DNA from: Bombella pluederhausensis
GTDB taxonomy: Bacteria; Pseudomonadota; Alphaproteobacteria; Acetobacterales; Acetobacteraceae
Reading direction: 5' to 3'
Assembly: GCF_026385525.1 (NCBI RefSeq)
Contig: NZ_JANIDY010000001.1
Location: 947,967-1,011,966 of the forward strand
Length of the DNA stretch: 64,000 nucleotides
The notes beneath the pieces were generated by a model. That model saw nothing but the letters and a program-made list of their open reading frames with translations, was not told the DNA's origin and did not search any database. Within the stretch, counting starts at the first letter, position 1. The number at the start of each line of letters is the position of its first letter. The position numbers were made by a program, and so were the translations under genes. Positions 23,709-31,706 of the stretch are shown here, in pieces.

Positions 23709-25070
23709 ATGCCCACCACATCACCAAGTCATCACCCCCTCATCATGCTGATTGCTGGCCTTTTGGTCACGGTTGTGCTGATTGGGGTGTCCATTCTCAT
23801 CTCCCTTTCCGAAATATCTTTTGCCGCAGCACGGGAAACCCGCATGCGGGCACTGGCCAAAGAAGGCAATAAACGAGCACGGGCTTTTCTGCGTCTTCGC
23901 CGCAATAGCGGACAGGTTATGACAGCCATCCAGATCTGTCTTAATGCAGTGGGTATTCTAGGCGGCGTGGTTGGCGATGCTCTGCTCAGCGAACCTTTTG
24001 CCGATGGCCTTCACTATCTGGGCCTGTCTGCACCATTGGCGGAGAAAGTCGGCTCCTTCAGCTCCTTTATTCTTGTGACAGGGCTATTTGTTCTGTTTGC
24101 CGACCTGTTGCCCAAACGCACAGCCATGAACGCCCCGGATAAGATCGCTCTGGCTGTTGGCTGGTTTCCAGCCCTTGTCCTCCGGCTGCTTTATCCAGCT
24201 GTATGGGTCTTCTCCCACATTGCCGACATCATCCTGAAGCTGCTGCGTATTCCTGCCACAGCCACGGTGGAAGCCGTGACACCGGAGGACCTCCGGGCCA
24301 TTCTGGCAGCGGGTACAGCATCTGGTGTTCTACTGGAACAGGAACACCAGATGATTCAGAATGTCATGGCGTTACAGAACCGCTCTGTGACCTCAGCCAT
24401 GACGCCCCGGGATGAAATTGTCTATCTGGATGTGAATGAAAGTCTGGAGAGCCAGCGTGACAAGGTGCGGGTGCGTCCTTATTCTCGTTACCCGTTCTGC
24501 GATGGATCGCTGGATAAAGTGGTTGGGTCCATTCGTGCAGAAGACGTACTGGTTGCCGTAGTGGACGAACCTGCCACACTGACCAACCCGCAAAAAGCGC
24601 CCCCCAAGCAGATCTTCAATATGCGCCGGGATGTTCTTTCTCTCCCCGATACGCTGAATCTCTGGGAAACACTGGCCCAATTCGATACACACGGAGCGGG
24701 GTTTGCACTCATTTTTAATGAATATGGACTGGTCGTTGGCCTGATTACCTATAAGGACATCATGGGCGCCTTGATGGATGGGTTGGCCAATCCATTTGAA
24801 GAACAAGCCATTGTTCGCCGTGATGATGATTCATGGCTTATTGATGGGGCTGCGCCTATTCTGGATGTCATCCGGGAGCTGGATATTCCCCTCTTTCATG
24901 ACAATGCTGAATTCGACACGATTGCCGGTTTCATCACCCATCGCCTGCGCCGCATGGCACGCAAGACCGATCGTGTTGAAGTCGCTGGCTTCCGTTTTGA
25001 AGTCGTGGACGTTGAACGGTTCCGCATCAATCAGCTTCTCGTCACACGCATGAAAGGCCCCCGCTCATGA
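23709..25070 (+). CDS. CNNM/DUF21-CBS-CorC membrane protein, PaeA (YtfL)-like
   Basis: A 453-aa membrane protein with an N-terminal DUF21 region of about four membrane segments (SLSEISFAAARETRMRALA, IQICLNAVGILGGVVGDALL, VLFADLLPKRTAMN), a CBS pair (SAMTPRDEIVYLD; FALIFNEYGLVVGLITY) and a C-terminal CorC/HlyC domain (SWLIDGAAPILDVIRELDI, ending RINQLLVTRM). The pattern closely follows E. coli YtfL/PaeA, reported as a polyamine exporter. Other family members are magnesium or cobalt transport proteins, so the substrate is inferred. The last four bases overlap pncA. Confidence 0.88.
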   Translation: MPTTSPSHHPLIMLIAGLLVTVVLIGVSILISLSEISFAAARETRMRALAKEGNKRARAFLRLRRNSGQVMTAIQICLNAVGILGGVVGDALLSEPFADGLHYLGLSAPLAEKVGSFSSFILVTGLFVLFADLLPKRTAMNAPDKIALAVGWFPALVLRLLYPAVWVFSHIADIILKLLRIPATATVEAVTPEDLRAILAAGTASGVLLEQEHQMIQNVMALQNRSVTSAMTPRDEIVYLDVNESLESQRDKVRVRPYSRYPFCDGSLDKVVGSIRAEDVLVAVVDEPATLTNPQKAPPKQIFNMRRDVLSLPDTLNLWETLAQFDTHGAGFALIFNEYGLVVGLITYKDIMGALMDGLANPFEEQAIVRRDDDSWLIDGAAPILDVIRELDIPLFHDNAEFDTIAGFITHRLRRMARKTDRVEVAGFRFEVVDVERFRINQLLVTRMKGPRS

Positions 25071-25642
25071 CCATGCACCTCCAGGCTGAAGACATTACAT
25101 CACAGGATGCTCTGCTCATCATAGACATGCAAAATGACTTCATGCCTAGTGGAGCACTCCCTGTTCCTGGTGGAACTGCCCTTCTGCCTGTCATCAATCA
25201 ACTGAGCGGAGCAGGATTTCGTGCCGTTATCGCCTCACAAGACTGGCACCCTGCCGGACACTGCTCTTTTAAAGAACAGGGAGGATTATGGGCCACCCAC
25301 TGCCTTGCTGGCAGTCACGGTGCAGCGTTGGTTGACGGGCTGGACCAGACGCATATCACGCATATCATTCGCAAAGGCATGGCCTTGAAGGCTGATTCCA
25401 ACTCAGCTTTTTATGATGACGCAGGAACAGATACTGGCCTGACCGCCCTCCTGAAAGGATTAGGCGTGAAGCGGGTCTTTCTGTGCGGCGTTGCTCTGGA
25501 TGTCTGCGTTATCGCCACGGCACGCCATGCGCTTCAAGACGGATTTGAAACGATCATTGTTCAAAATGCTGCTGCGGGGATTAATGCCCTCCCTTCTTCT
25601 TTAAAGGAGGGCATTTCATTCTGTAAGCTCGTCTCACACTAA
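25067..25642 (+). CDS. pncA: Nicotinamidase (isochorismatase fold)
   Basis: Converts nicotinamide to nicotinate for NAD salvage (191 aa). LLIIDMQNDFMPSGALPV contains the catalytic Asp, IASQDWHPAGHCSF supplies metal-binding residues, HIIRKGM the Lys, and FLCGVALDVCV the catalytic Cys near residue 149. It is slightly shorter than the E. coli enzyme but has the whole triad. The start overlaps the preceding gene by ATGA; its last four bases overlap the end of the convergent glucanase gene. Confidence 0.93.
   Translation: MTMHLQAEDITSQDALLIIDMQNDFMPSGALPVPGGTALLPVINQLSGAGFRAVIASQDWHPAGHCSFKEQGGLWATHCLAGSHGAALVDGLDQTHITHIIRKGMALKADSNSAFYDDAGTDTGLTALLKGLGVKRVFLCGVALDVCVIATARHALQDGFETIIVQNAAAGINALPSSLKEGISFCKLVSH
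25583..25615. terminator. Hairpin inside the 3' end of pncA
   Basis: AATGCCCTCC and GGAGGGCATT form a perfect ten-pair stem with a 13-base loop, followed on the + strand by a T-rich stretch. It lies within the last 60 bases of pncA and so doubles as coding sequence. It may terminate pncA transcription and could also act on opposing transcripts. Confidence 0.6.
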
Positions 25643-27090
25643 CGAACACACTTCCCCTTACACAACCAGCCGCCGGTAAAGCCTGCTTTCAAAAGTCCTG
25701 AACGAATATAGGGATTTTTCTTCATAATATTCCATACAAATTCACTTCGCAGATTTTCAATCATCAACACGATAGGCCCCTGATCTATTCCCAACTGTTG
25801 GCCATCTACCCAGAAACCCTGATTGATCTGAAAACTTGGATTAAAAGCATCTACAAAACCATATTTATTATAAATAACATCACCATACCGATGCTTCATC
25901 TCCTCAAGAGACGGCAAGGCTATTTCTGGTGCAAAAGCGACAGACCCGCCCACAGCAGTCGGCGCTATTGTGCCATCATCCAGCACATAATCCCTTCCAG
26001 CTCCACGGGCACTATACGCCATAAAGTGGCGCTTTCTACCATCCACCTCACGCTCGGCATCACCCGGACCATCAGATGCTGTCAAACCCCAAACGGCACC
26101 GCCATAACCCCGCCAATGTCCCGGATTACGCACAGCATAATCCCGCTGTGCATACACAGCCTCACGACTATTCTGGAAGTAATCCCGGCCCCGCTGACGA
26201 CTGGCCTTATCGTAAATATTACGGAAATCTACCCAGCACTCACTATACTGATGACCAAACAAAGGAGCGAAGTTCAGGAAGTTATGACCGTAAAAATCCC
26301 CCTGCTGCCCCTGATGGGTTTCTGTCCACCGATCCCATAAACCTTCCGGCAGAGCATGATCGGGAGCGCCCAATGCCATAATGTAAAGCAGCATCCCCTC
26401 ATTATAGCCTTTCCACTGAGCTGGCAGAAAACGGCCCGGTGGCATCCACCCCATACTCAGCCATTCACTATTACCACCCCTCATCCAGCGCCAATCCACC
26501 CGGCGATAGAGCTTATCTGCCAGCTGACGGATTTCCGTCTCCTGCTCATCTGCTCGGTCATAATAAGACTGGGCAAACAGCACGCCCCCCATGAGCAAAG
26601 CTGTATCTATACTTGAAAGCTCAGACCAATCCGCAACACGCAATCCCGTCTCAGAATCAAGAAAGTGATAGAAAAACCCCCGATACCCTGCCGTACCGCT
26701 GGAAGCCTCCCCCTGAGGGAGAGATGCCAGGAACCGTAGCGTCACAAGCGTACGTTCCACGGCCTGCTGTCGAGTAATATAGCCCCGTTCTACGCCCACA
26801 CCATAGGCCGTCAACCCAAAGCCCACACTAGCGATGCTGGCAGCCCCATGCGGAAGTGGTGCCCTATCTGGCACAAGCCCATTAACGGGATTTGCTGTCT
26901 CCCAGAACCAGTTAAACGTACGATGTTCCAGGTCCTGAAGGAAAGCCTCGTGCTGCGTGCCAACCGCGACACTCCTAACTGGTTCCTCAGCCTGGGTAAC
27001 AGACGTAAATAGACAAATAGAGAGAATAGAAAAGAGAAGAAACTTATACTTAAAACAAGAAAACATTTTCATCCTGGATATTTTAGCCAT
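25639..27090 (-). CDS. Secreted GH144-like glucanase (glycoamylase family)
   Basis: A 483-aa protein with an N-terminal signal peptide (FLLFSILSICLFTSVTQAEE). The mature part begins with the family hallmark RTFNWFWETANPVNGLVPDR and continues with GFGLTAYGVGVERGYI, WNGYNE-like WKGYNEGMLLYIMALG and YGHNFLNFAPLFGHQYSECWVD. This matches the glycoamylase-like Pfam family containing bacterial endo-beta-1,2-glucanases (GH144), so a periplasmic or secreted glucan hydrolase is likely; the linkage is not provable here. The ATG at 27090 overlaps the upstream GT32 stop (TGATG), which ties the two in one operon. Confidence 0.8.
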   Translation of the reverse strand: MAKISRMKMFSCFKYKFLLFSILSICLFTSVTQAEEPVRSVAVGTQHEAFLQDLEHRTFNWFWETANPVNGLVPDRAPLPHGAASIASVGFGLTAYGVGVERGYITRQQAVERTLVTLRFLASLPQGEASSGTAGYRGFFYHFLDSETGLRVADWSELSSIDTALLMGGVLFAQSYYDRADEQETEIRQLADKLYRRVDWRWMRGGNSEWLSMGWMPPGRFLPAQWKGYNEGMLLYIMALGAPDHALPEGLWDRWTETHQGQQGDFYGHNFLNFAPLFGHQYSECWVDFRNIYDKASRQRGRDYFQNSREAVYAQRDYAVRNPGHWRGYGGAVWGLTASDGPGDAEREVDGRKRHFMAYSARGAGRDYVLDDGTIAPTAVGGSVAFAPEIALPSLEEMKHRYGDVIYNKYGFVDAFNPSFQINQGFWVDGQQLGIDQGPIVLMIENLRSEFVWNIMKKNPYIRSGLLKAGFTGGWLCKGKCVR

Positions 27091-28142
27091 CAAACAAGGT
27101 GTGATTTATCTACAATCGATGTCTTATTATCACTATAATGCTTTCCTTTCGATGAAAACACCTTATGCTTCGCATAATTATTGAATATCGAATATGATAT
27201 GCCATTAGACACGCTATGAATCTGTCTCACCATATCCTCATGGGTTTTTCTATATTCATGCACAAGCTTTGAGAAAATTACAGGCCCCGTCAGGCGCAAT
27301 GTACCATATTGAGCAATGCCAGAAATCTTCTCATCATATATCGTTATATTACACAGAACTTGCTGAATGATCCGTCTCATCAACGGATGTCCAGCAGCAC
27401 AGACTAGATAATACTGCTCATATTCCCCGCCATAAGGGATATAATTCAACTCTGGATGACACCGATCATTATGATGCCAAAAAGACACTAAAAAGCGATC
27501 TGTCGGTCTTAATATCTTATCCAATGGGTATGAAATAGTTGATTTTAAATCAATATAAACGCCACCCATTGTATAGAGACACAAATAGCGGAATAAATCT
27601 GAACGTGCTGCAGCATATGCCGGTTTGATGGACCTATAATATCTTAATACTTCTTTTCCATATTTACTCTGTATAAATTCTTCAATGTCGTAAAATCCGC
27701 CTTCTGACCAAAAATAGAAATTAAAGCTCTGATTCAGATTAATGATATGATTTCTATTTTCTATGAACATCTTAGGATATTCACCCGGATGATCAGCATA
27801 AATACCGATTTGGTGAATATTCCTGGCAATACGCTCTGCCTGCGGAAACTCAGGAACAGGCTCCGGCAATATGGACGGATCAATCTTACGAAACGCCTCA
27901 TACTCGCCTATGTGCCAGACATGCGTAACACCAAGATCACTTTGAAGGGAAACATACCCTAATTCATTATGCTTCAGTGCGACACAACCATGCCCAATAG
28001 ACTCTATCATATAATGTCTGGAGCGAAAATACTCATCATCTGCTATTTGTGGTGCATCATTTTCATAATAATCGCACAAAAAGTTGTGAGATAGTTCATT
28101 ATTTTTAATAGTAATATATGTGTTATACTTTGATACGAACAT
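27090..28142 (-). CDS. GT32-type glycosyltransferase with unassigned N-terminal domain
   Basis: A 350-aa protein. Residues ~105-260 resemble the OCH1/GT32 sugar transferase fold: ARNIHQIGIYADHPGEYPKMF, then AAARSDLFRYLCLYTMGGVYIDLKS around 177-201. The acidic motif reads D-L-K (198-200) instead of D-x-D, as in some GT32 members. The first ~100 residues are an extra region (GHGCVALKHNELGYVSLQ) that might be a small beta domain. Base composition is clearly AT-rich compared with the dcw cluster, which suggests transfer. Translationally coupled to the glucanase gene. Confidence 0.72.
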   Translation of the reverse strand: MFVSKYNTYITIKNNELSHNFLCDYYENDAPQIADDEYFRSRHYMIESIGHGCVALKHNELGYVSLQSDLGVTHVWHIGEYEAFRKIDPSILPEPVPEFPQAERIARNIHQIGIYADHPGEYPKMFIENRNHIINLNQSFNFYFWSEGGFYDIEEFIQSKYGKEVLRYYRSIKPAYAAARSDLFRYLCLYTMGGVYIDLKSTISYPLDKILRPTDRFLVSFWHHNDRCHPELNYIPYGGEYEQYYLVCAAGHPLMRRIIQQVLCNITIYDEKISGIAQYGTLRLTGPVIFSKLVHEYRKTHEDMVRQIHSVSNGISYSIFNNYAKHKVFSSKGKHYSDNKTSIVDKSHLV

Positions 28143-28153
28143 ATACGCCCCGT

Positions 28154-28798
28154 TTACTCAAAAGAGCCCTGCTTCAGGCGCGTCACGTCCACATCGTAAT
28201 AGCGCCCGGCCTTGTATCCAACAAAGGAGTATCTTTTCGTCTCTCCAACAGAAAGACGGCCGATATCAGCAAAATTTTCAAGATTAGCCAAAATGGAGAG
28301 CCTGACCCGTCCCATCGCTATGCAGAACATTTTATGCTCATTGAAGTCCGGGAAAAACAGACTGGGAAGCTCGACATTATGCCCATGAAAAACGATCTTC
28401 GTCATATACTGAGATGATAACAGAAGCATCCCGGTATAAACATCACGGGTTAATGGACAAAACTTCTCCCGGCTCCCAATATCACCAGAGAATGATACAT
28501 CACATCCTTCAGGGTCAGAGCGAAGATAATCCCATATCCCTTCCCTCTGCAGCGCCACAAGATTCTCATCAAGGGAAATGACATTCAGACCAACATCAGG
28601 GATGATATCCCCAAATATATCGTACCACTGAGGTAAAAACTTTCTGGGAAGCGGATGCGGGCTCATTATAGACCCACCAACAAACAATCCCTGAAAAGGA
28701 ACGCAGAGCACCTTCTTCTGCGCATGAGCATAACAAAGCACCCGCCCATGACTATCCAGAAACCATATATTCTCAAAGGAGGGTGATATATTCGTCAT
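28154..28798 (-). CDS. Unknown protein, paralogue of the 28905-29534 product
   Basis: A 214-aa soluble protein with no signal peptide or membrane segment. I do not recognise a family. It aligns along its length with the 209-aa product of the next upstream gene: IWFLDSHGRVL against VWLMDWFGQLI, SLDENLVALQ against EAGESLVALE, and KFCPLTRDVYTGM against RFIPLTKEMLDGL. The alternating hydrophobic pattern suggests a mainly beta fold. It ends 11 bases before the GT32 start, so it is probably in the same operon. AT-rich composition. Confidence 0.65.
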   Translation of the reverse strand: MTNISPSFENIWFLDSHGRVLCYAHAQKKVLCVPFQGLFVGGSIMSPHPLPRKFLPQWYDIFGDIIPDVGLNVISLDENLVALQREGIWDYLRSDPEGCDVSFSGDIGSREKFCPLTRDVYTGMLLLSSQYMTKIVFHGHNVELPSLFFPDFNEHKMFCIAMGRVRLSILANLENFADIGRLSVGETKRYSFVGYKAGRYYDVDVTRLKQGSFE

Positions 28799-28858
28799 GA
28801 AACTTTTCTATTAACTAGCACATATAGCAATAAAAGTCTTACGCAGAACAATACATCA

Positions 28859-28893
28859 TGGTCCCACTCCCCAATTACATGAAAATGGGACCA
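28859..28893. terminator. Hairpin between the two paralogous genes
   Basis: TGGTCCCA and TGGGACCA form an eight-pair perfect stem around a 19-base loop, just after the stop of the 28905-29534 gene on the - strand. The T-run is weak. It may separate this gene from the AT-rich operon that follows. Confidence 0.4.
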
Positions 28894-28904
28894 CGGGCTT
28901 GTAG

Positions 28905-29534
28905 TTACAGTTCTTTCTCAGAACGAACAACCGTCACCTTAGCCACATCACCATGTGGGCTGGCCAAAACCACTTCAACAGACTTGCCTGCCGGAGTGCT
29001 GCCAATTTCCTTCAGCTTGGACAGGTTACGCGTGATGGAGAAGGAAAAACCACCCAGCCAAGCAAAGTTACCGACATTCTCGGCAACAGAAGGCCATCTG
29101 AGGGTCGGAGCGGGGTGCCCCCCCATCTTTACTTCACCAAAGGAATGATCCTGCAGGATAGAAAGACCATCCAGCATTTCCTTAGTCAGCGGGATGAAAC
29201 GCTCCCAGTCATTGAGGGAACCAGCATTCCAGTGCGTATCCTGCGTCCGCGGATTGATGGAGAAAAAGTTTCCAGAATCCTGGTCTTCCAGAGCCACCAG
29301 AGACTCACCAGCCTCAATGATCTCGGCATCCGGGAGTCCCTGCGCCAGAGAGGCCGTATGCCGGAAAGACATCTTCGTAGGAAGTTTCATCGGCCATGAA
29401 GATACGAGGAACGTATCCGGGTAATCACCCGGCGTGAACCCCTCACGAATCAGACCCGCATTCTCTGCCGGCTGAGTAATCAACTGGCCGAACCAGTCCA
29501 TCAGCCATACGCGCTGCAGACGTTTGTCATCCAT
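28905..29534 (-). CDS. Unknown protein, paralogue of the 28154-28798 product
   Basis: A 209-aa soluble protein without recognisable family. The N-terminus (LQRVWLMDWFGQLITQP) and the central PLTKEMLDGLSIL segment match the neighbouring 214-aa protein, so the pair arose by duplication or shares one fold. This copy has host-like base composition while the other is AT-rich, so the pair may have different histories. Its position between a GT8 and a GT32 gene suggests a role tied to glycan assembly or recognition; that is inference only. Confidence 0.65.
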   Translation of the reverse strand: MDDKRLQRVWLMDWFGQLITQPAENAGLIREGFTPGDYPDTFLVSSWPMKLPTKMSFRHTASLAQGLPDAEIIEAGESLVALEDQDSGNFFSINPRTQDTHWNAGSLNDWERFIPLTKEMLDGLSILQDHSFGEVKMGGHPAPTLRWPSVAENVGNFAWLGGFSFSITRNLSKLKEIGSTPAGKSVEVVLASPHGDVAKVTVVRSEKEL

Positions 29535-29607
29535 AAAACCTCTCCCATAATTTAATGAGGCTGCCTCAATTCTTCACGATACTCCTTCAGACATCCTTTT
29601 GCAAACC

Positions 29608-30516
29608 TCACACCCTATTCATGGCCTTCCACATACGCCCCCCCAGAACGAGGGCCGCCTGCTTCATAAAATCCTCTTTTACGCTTTTCCAAAGCTCCCT
29701 GTATTCCTGCCTGTATTTATTGTCATAAGCGAGGCCGGTATCCATGCGCCACGGCTTATAGTCCGCGATGAAATGACAGATCGCCGCGTCATCCCGTCCT
29801 TCCAAAAACTGTTCTTGAACATAAGATGAAAAATATGTTTCAGGCTCATTACAATAAGTCACATAAAAATTCCATCTCAATGGAAACAAATGCAATGAAT
29901 GTTGAAATACATAATTCAATATGGCTTCATCATCAGATTGCCACTTTTTCGAAAGAAGTGATATACATGCTTCCGCATCTTCTTTTGTTACATTCTGCAT
30001 ATTAAAGACGACAAAGCCGCTATTAAAATAGTTTTCGACTTTTTCTATTCCAATAACATGAGCCGCATAATGGTTATGCCCGCCAACATCCCCAAGCTTT
30101 TCCAACCGCCGCAACATACATCTCACAGCGCCCAGCTTTTTATCATGCGGCAGCTCGTGGACGGTCTTCAAGATATCATCACGCACCAGCACATCCGTAT
30201 CGATAACGATGACATGCTTACGGTCCGCAAAAAGCTGGGGAACAAGAAGCATCAGAAAAACTTCGCTTTTTCTTTCATCACGATGCGTCAGTTCTTTAAA
30301 ACGTTCGGTACAATCTATAAACGAAACAATAGAGCCATAAGAAAATACTATCTGCGCAAATACTTCTCTATGACGCTGATCCAGATTCCTATGAAGAACA
30401 ACAAACTCTATTCTTGATAAATCTGAACATGTATCAATAATTGACCGAACTGTCATAAGAGCCGGGATCAAATAATTCTCATCAAAAGAAATAACTACAG
30501 GTATAATTTCTGACAT
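29608..30516 (-). CDS. GT8-family glycosyltransferase
   Basis: A 302-aa enzyme of the LgtC/galactosyltransferase type. PVVISFDENYLIPALMTVRS opens the nucleotide-sugar domain, and the metal-binding DTD motif in VIVIDTDVLV is at residues 106-108. The acceptor-side FNSGFVVFN is present, and a C-terminal HFIADYKPW corresponds to the family HFxGxxKPW with changes. It probably adds a hexose to a surface glycan. Composition is AT-rich compared with the chromosome core. No gene lies in the 313 bases upstream except a tRNA fragment. Confidence 0.82.
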   Translation of the reverse strand: MSEIIPVVISFDENYLIPALMTVRSIIDTCSDLSRIEFVVLHRNLDQRHREVFAQIVFSYGSIVSFIDCTERFKELTHRDERKSEVFLMLLVPQLFADRKHVIVIDTDVLVRDDILKTVHELPHDKKLGAVRCMLRRLEKLGDVGGHNHYAAHVIGIEKVENYFNSGFVVFNMQNVTKEDAEACISLLSKKWQSDDEAILNYVFQHSLHLFPLRWNFYVTYCNEPETYFSSYVQEQFLEGRDDAAICHFIADYKPWRMDTGLAYDNKYRQEYRELWKSVKEDFMKQAALVLGGRMWKAMNRV

Positions 30517-30661
30517 AAAATCCGCCCCCTCTAAGATAATATTAACGTAAAGTTATAGTAATGTAATTGATCTGACAATATGGGAATCATTGAGCAAAGC
30601 CTGCCGTTCATACAGAATCACACGAAATTGTAGAAATAATTTTATGAATTCTCTAGTGAGA

Positions 30662-30721
30662 CGGTACGTCCTACTAGATTCGAACCAGCGACCCATAGCT
30701 TAGAAAGCTATTGCTCTATCC
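30662..30721 (-). pseudogene. Partial, diverged tRNA-Arg copy (candidate att site)
   Basis: Sixty bases match the 3' part of tRNA-Arg(TCT) (32051-32110) with 8 mismatches, seven of which put A or T here against G or C in the intact gene. The match runs from the D-loop through the anticodon and T arms to the 3' end and stops abruptly; there is no 5' half or acceptor partner. The anticodon loop still reads TTTCTAA. This is the shape left by integration into a tRNA 3' end. The rest of 30517-30829 shows no gene. Confidence 0.8.
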
Positions 30722-30829
30722 GGATCCAACACAATTTCATCGTTTCTGGACCCATCCTAAGCATACAAAAATCACTCAACGAAGAAGACGTACCTTAGAA
30801 ACATTTGTAGATTTTATGATAACATCATG

Positions 30830-31246
30830 TTATATATCCTTACAGTTATTTATTAATGATTCTATAGTCGCTATAGCAACACCTGTTTTTTTATATAAAT
30901 CACCAGAAACATCTTGAAACCGTGTATTATTAACCATCTCTTTCTTTGCTTTTTCTCGAACAATTATGATCCCCTTACGGGCGTTGTGAAGCATCGTTAT
31001 CCGATCTTCTGGTGCGCATGTCGAAAAAACGGCCCGATTATACCACACTCGTGCCCCATCCGCTTTACCAGCAACAGAAGCCCAAGAAAATCTATTAAAG
31101 ATACCTCGATTAGCATAACTAAGAACTTCACAACTCTTTGTTATATCTCGCAAAAAACTAGAAAACTCTTTTGCGAGATTATCTACAGATCTACCATTCT
31201 GCACGGTCATCACAACACTCCAAGATATTGAGGAATCATTCTTCAA
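30830..31246 (-). CDS. Unknown protein in the tRNA-Arg element
   Basis: A 138-aa soluble protein with mixed charged composition (KSCEVLSYANRGIFNRFS; MLHNARKGIIIVREKAKKE). No signal peptide, membrane segment or motif known to me. It sits 34 bases after the membrane-protein gene on the same strand, so the two may be co-transcribed, divergent from the XRE regulator. Low GC. I assign no function. Confidence 0.5.
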   Translation of the reverse strand: MKNDSSISWSVVMTVQNGRSVDNLAKEFSSFLRDITKSCEVLSYANRGIFNRFSWASVAGKADGARVWYNRAVFSTCAPEDRITMLHNARKGIIIVREKAKKEMVNNTRFQDVSGDLYKKTGVAIATIESLINNCKDI

Positions 31247-31280
31247 AGAAAAAAGGCAGCAGCATGAGTCCGATATTTTC

Positions 31281-31556
31281 CTATCTCATCCTGCTAAAAA
31301 GCTCTTTCACCATCTGAGGCAAGATGAACAACAACCCAGGACACGCCACTAAGACACCACCCCACCATGGCCACCCCAAAACGTTTACGGCTCCCATATA
31401 ACTACCAATTACTAAAACAATTGAAGTCCGACAAAAAATAGTTGCTCCAATAGCAACACACGCAAATAACGTTCCTATCCATGCCTGGATACCAATAAAA
31501 CTTAAATATAAGTCAAAAATACTTAAAAAAAGTAGAAACAAAAATAAAAAATGCAC
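31281..31556 (-). CDS. Small membrane protein in the tRNA-Arg element
   Basis: A 91-aa, very hydrophobic protein with about three membrane segments (FLFLFLLFLSIFDLYLSFIG; WIGTLFACVAIGATIF; WPWWGGVLVACPGLLFIL) and a basic cytoplasmic end (KELFSRMR). No family recognised. Pairs of a small membrane protein and a soluble partner next to an XRE regulator occur in toxin-immunity and superinfection-exclusion modules, but nothing here proves such a role. Confidence 0.5.
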   Translation of the reverse strand: MHFLFLFLLFLSIFDLYLSFIGIQAWIGTLFACVAIGATIFCRTSIVLVIGSYMGAVNVLGWPWWGGVLVACPGLLFILPQMVKELFSRMR

Positions 31557-31647
31557 CTTATTATCCTTATGACTAGCAGAAACTACTGTTGCTTCATCCT
31601 ACTCAGCAAGAATCATTATCCCGCTCCAAGAACGTCTACACACTCTT

Positions 31648-31668
31648 AATATCCTATTTTGGGATATT
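31648..31668. promoter_or_regulatory. Candidate XRE operator (inverted repeat)
   Basis: A perfect inverted repeat AATATCC-N7-GGATATT lies 38 bases before the start of the XRE-family gene, in the divergent intergenic region. Position, symmetry and spacing fit an autoregulatory operator. It is not known to be bound. Confidence 0.5.
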
Positions 31669-31686
31669 TATCAATCTAATTTTTAC

Positions 31687-31705
31687 AGAGCCTTTCGGAG
31701 GCTCT
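31687..31705 (+). promoter_or_regulatory. Hairpin covering the ribosome binding site of the XRE gene
   Basis: AGAGCCT-TTCGG-AGGCTCT makes a perfect seven-pair stem ending one base before the ATG at 31707. The ribosome binding site GGAGG is split between loop and stem, so the folded RNA would hide part of it. This predicts weak or regulated translation of the regulator. Confidence 0.5.
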
Positions 31706-31706
31706 T

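Noticed and set aside
25798..26616. Several + strand open frames opposite the glucanase gene
   Set aside because: They are antisense to a protein with clear family motifs and signal peptide, and their products look random.
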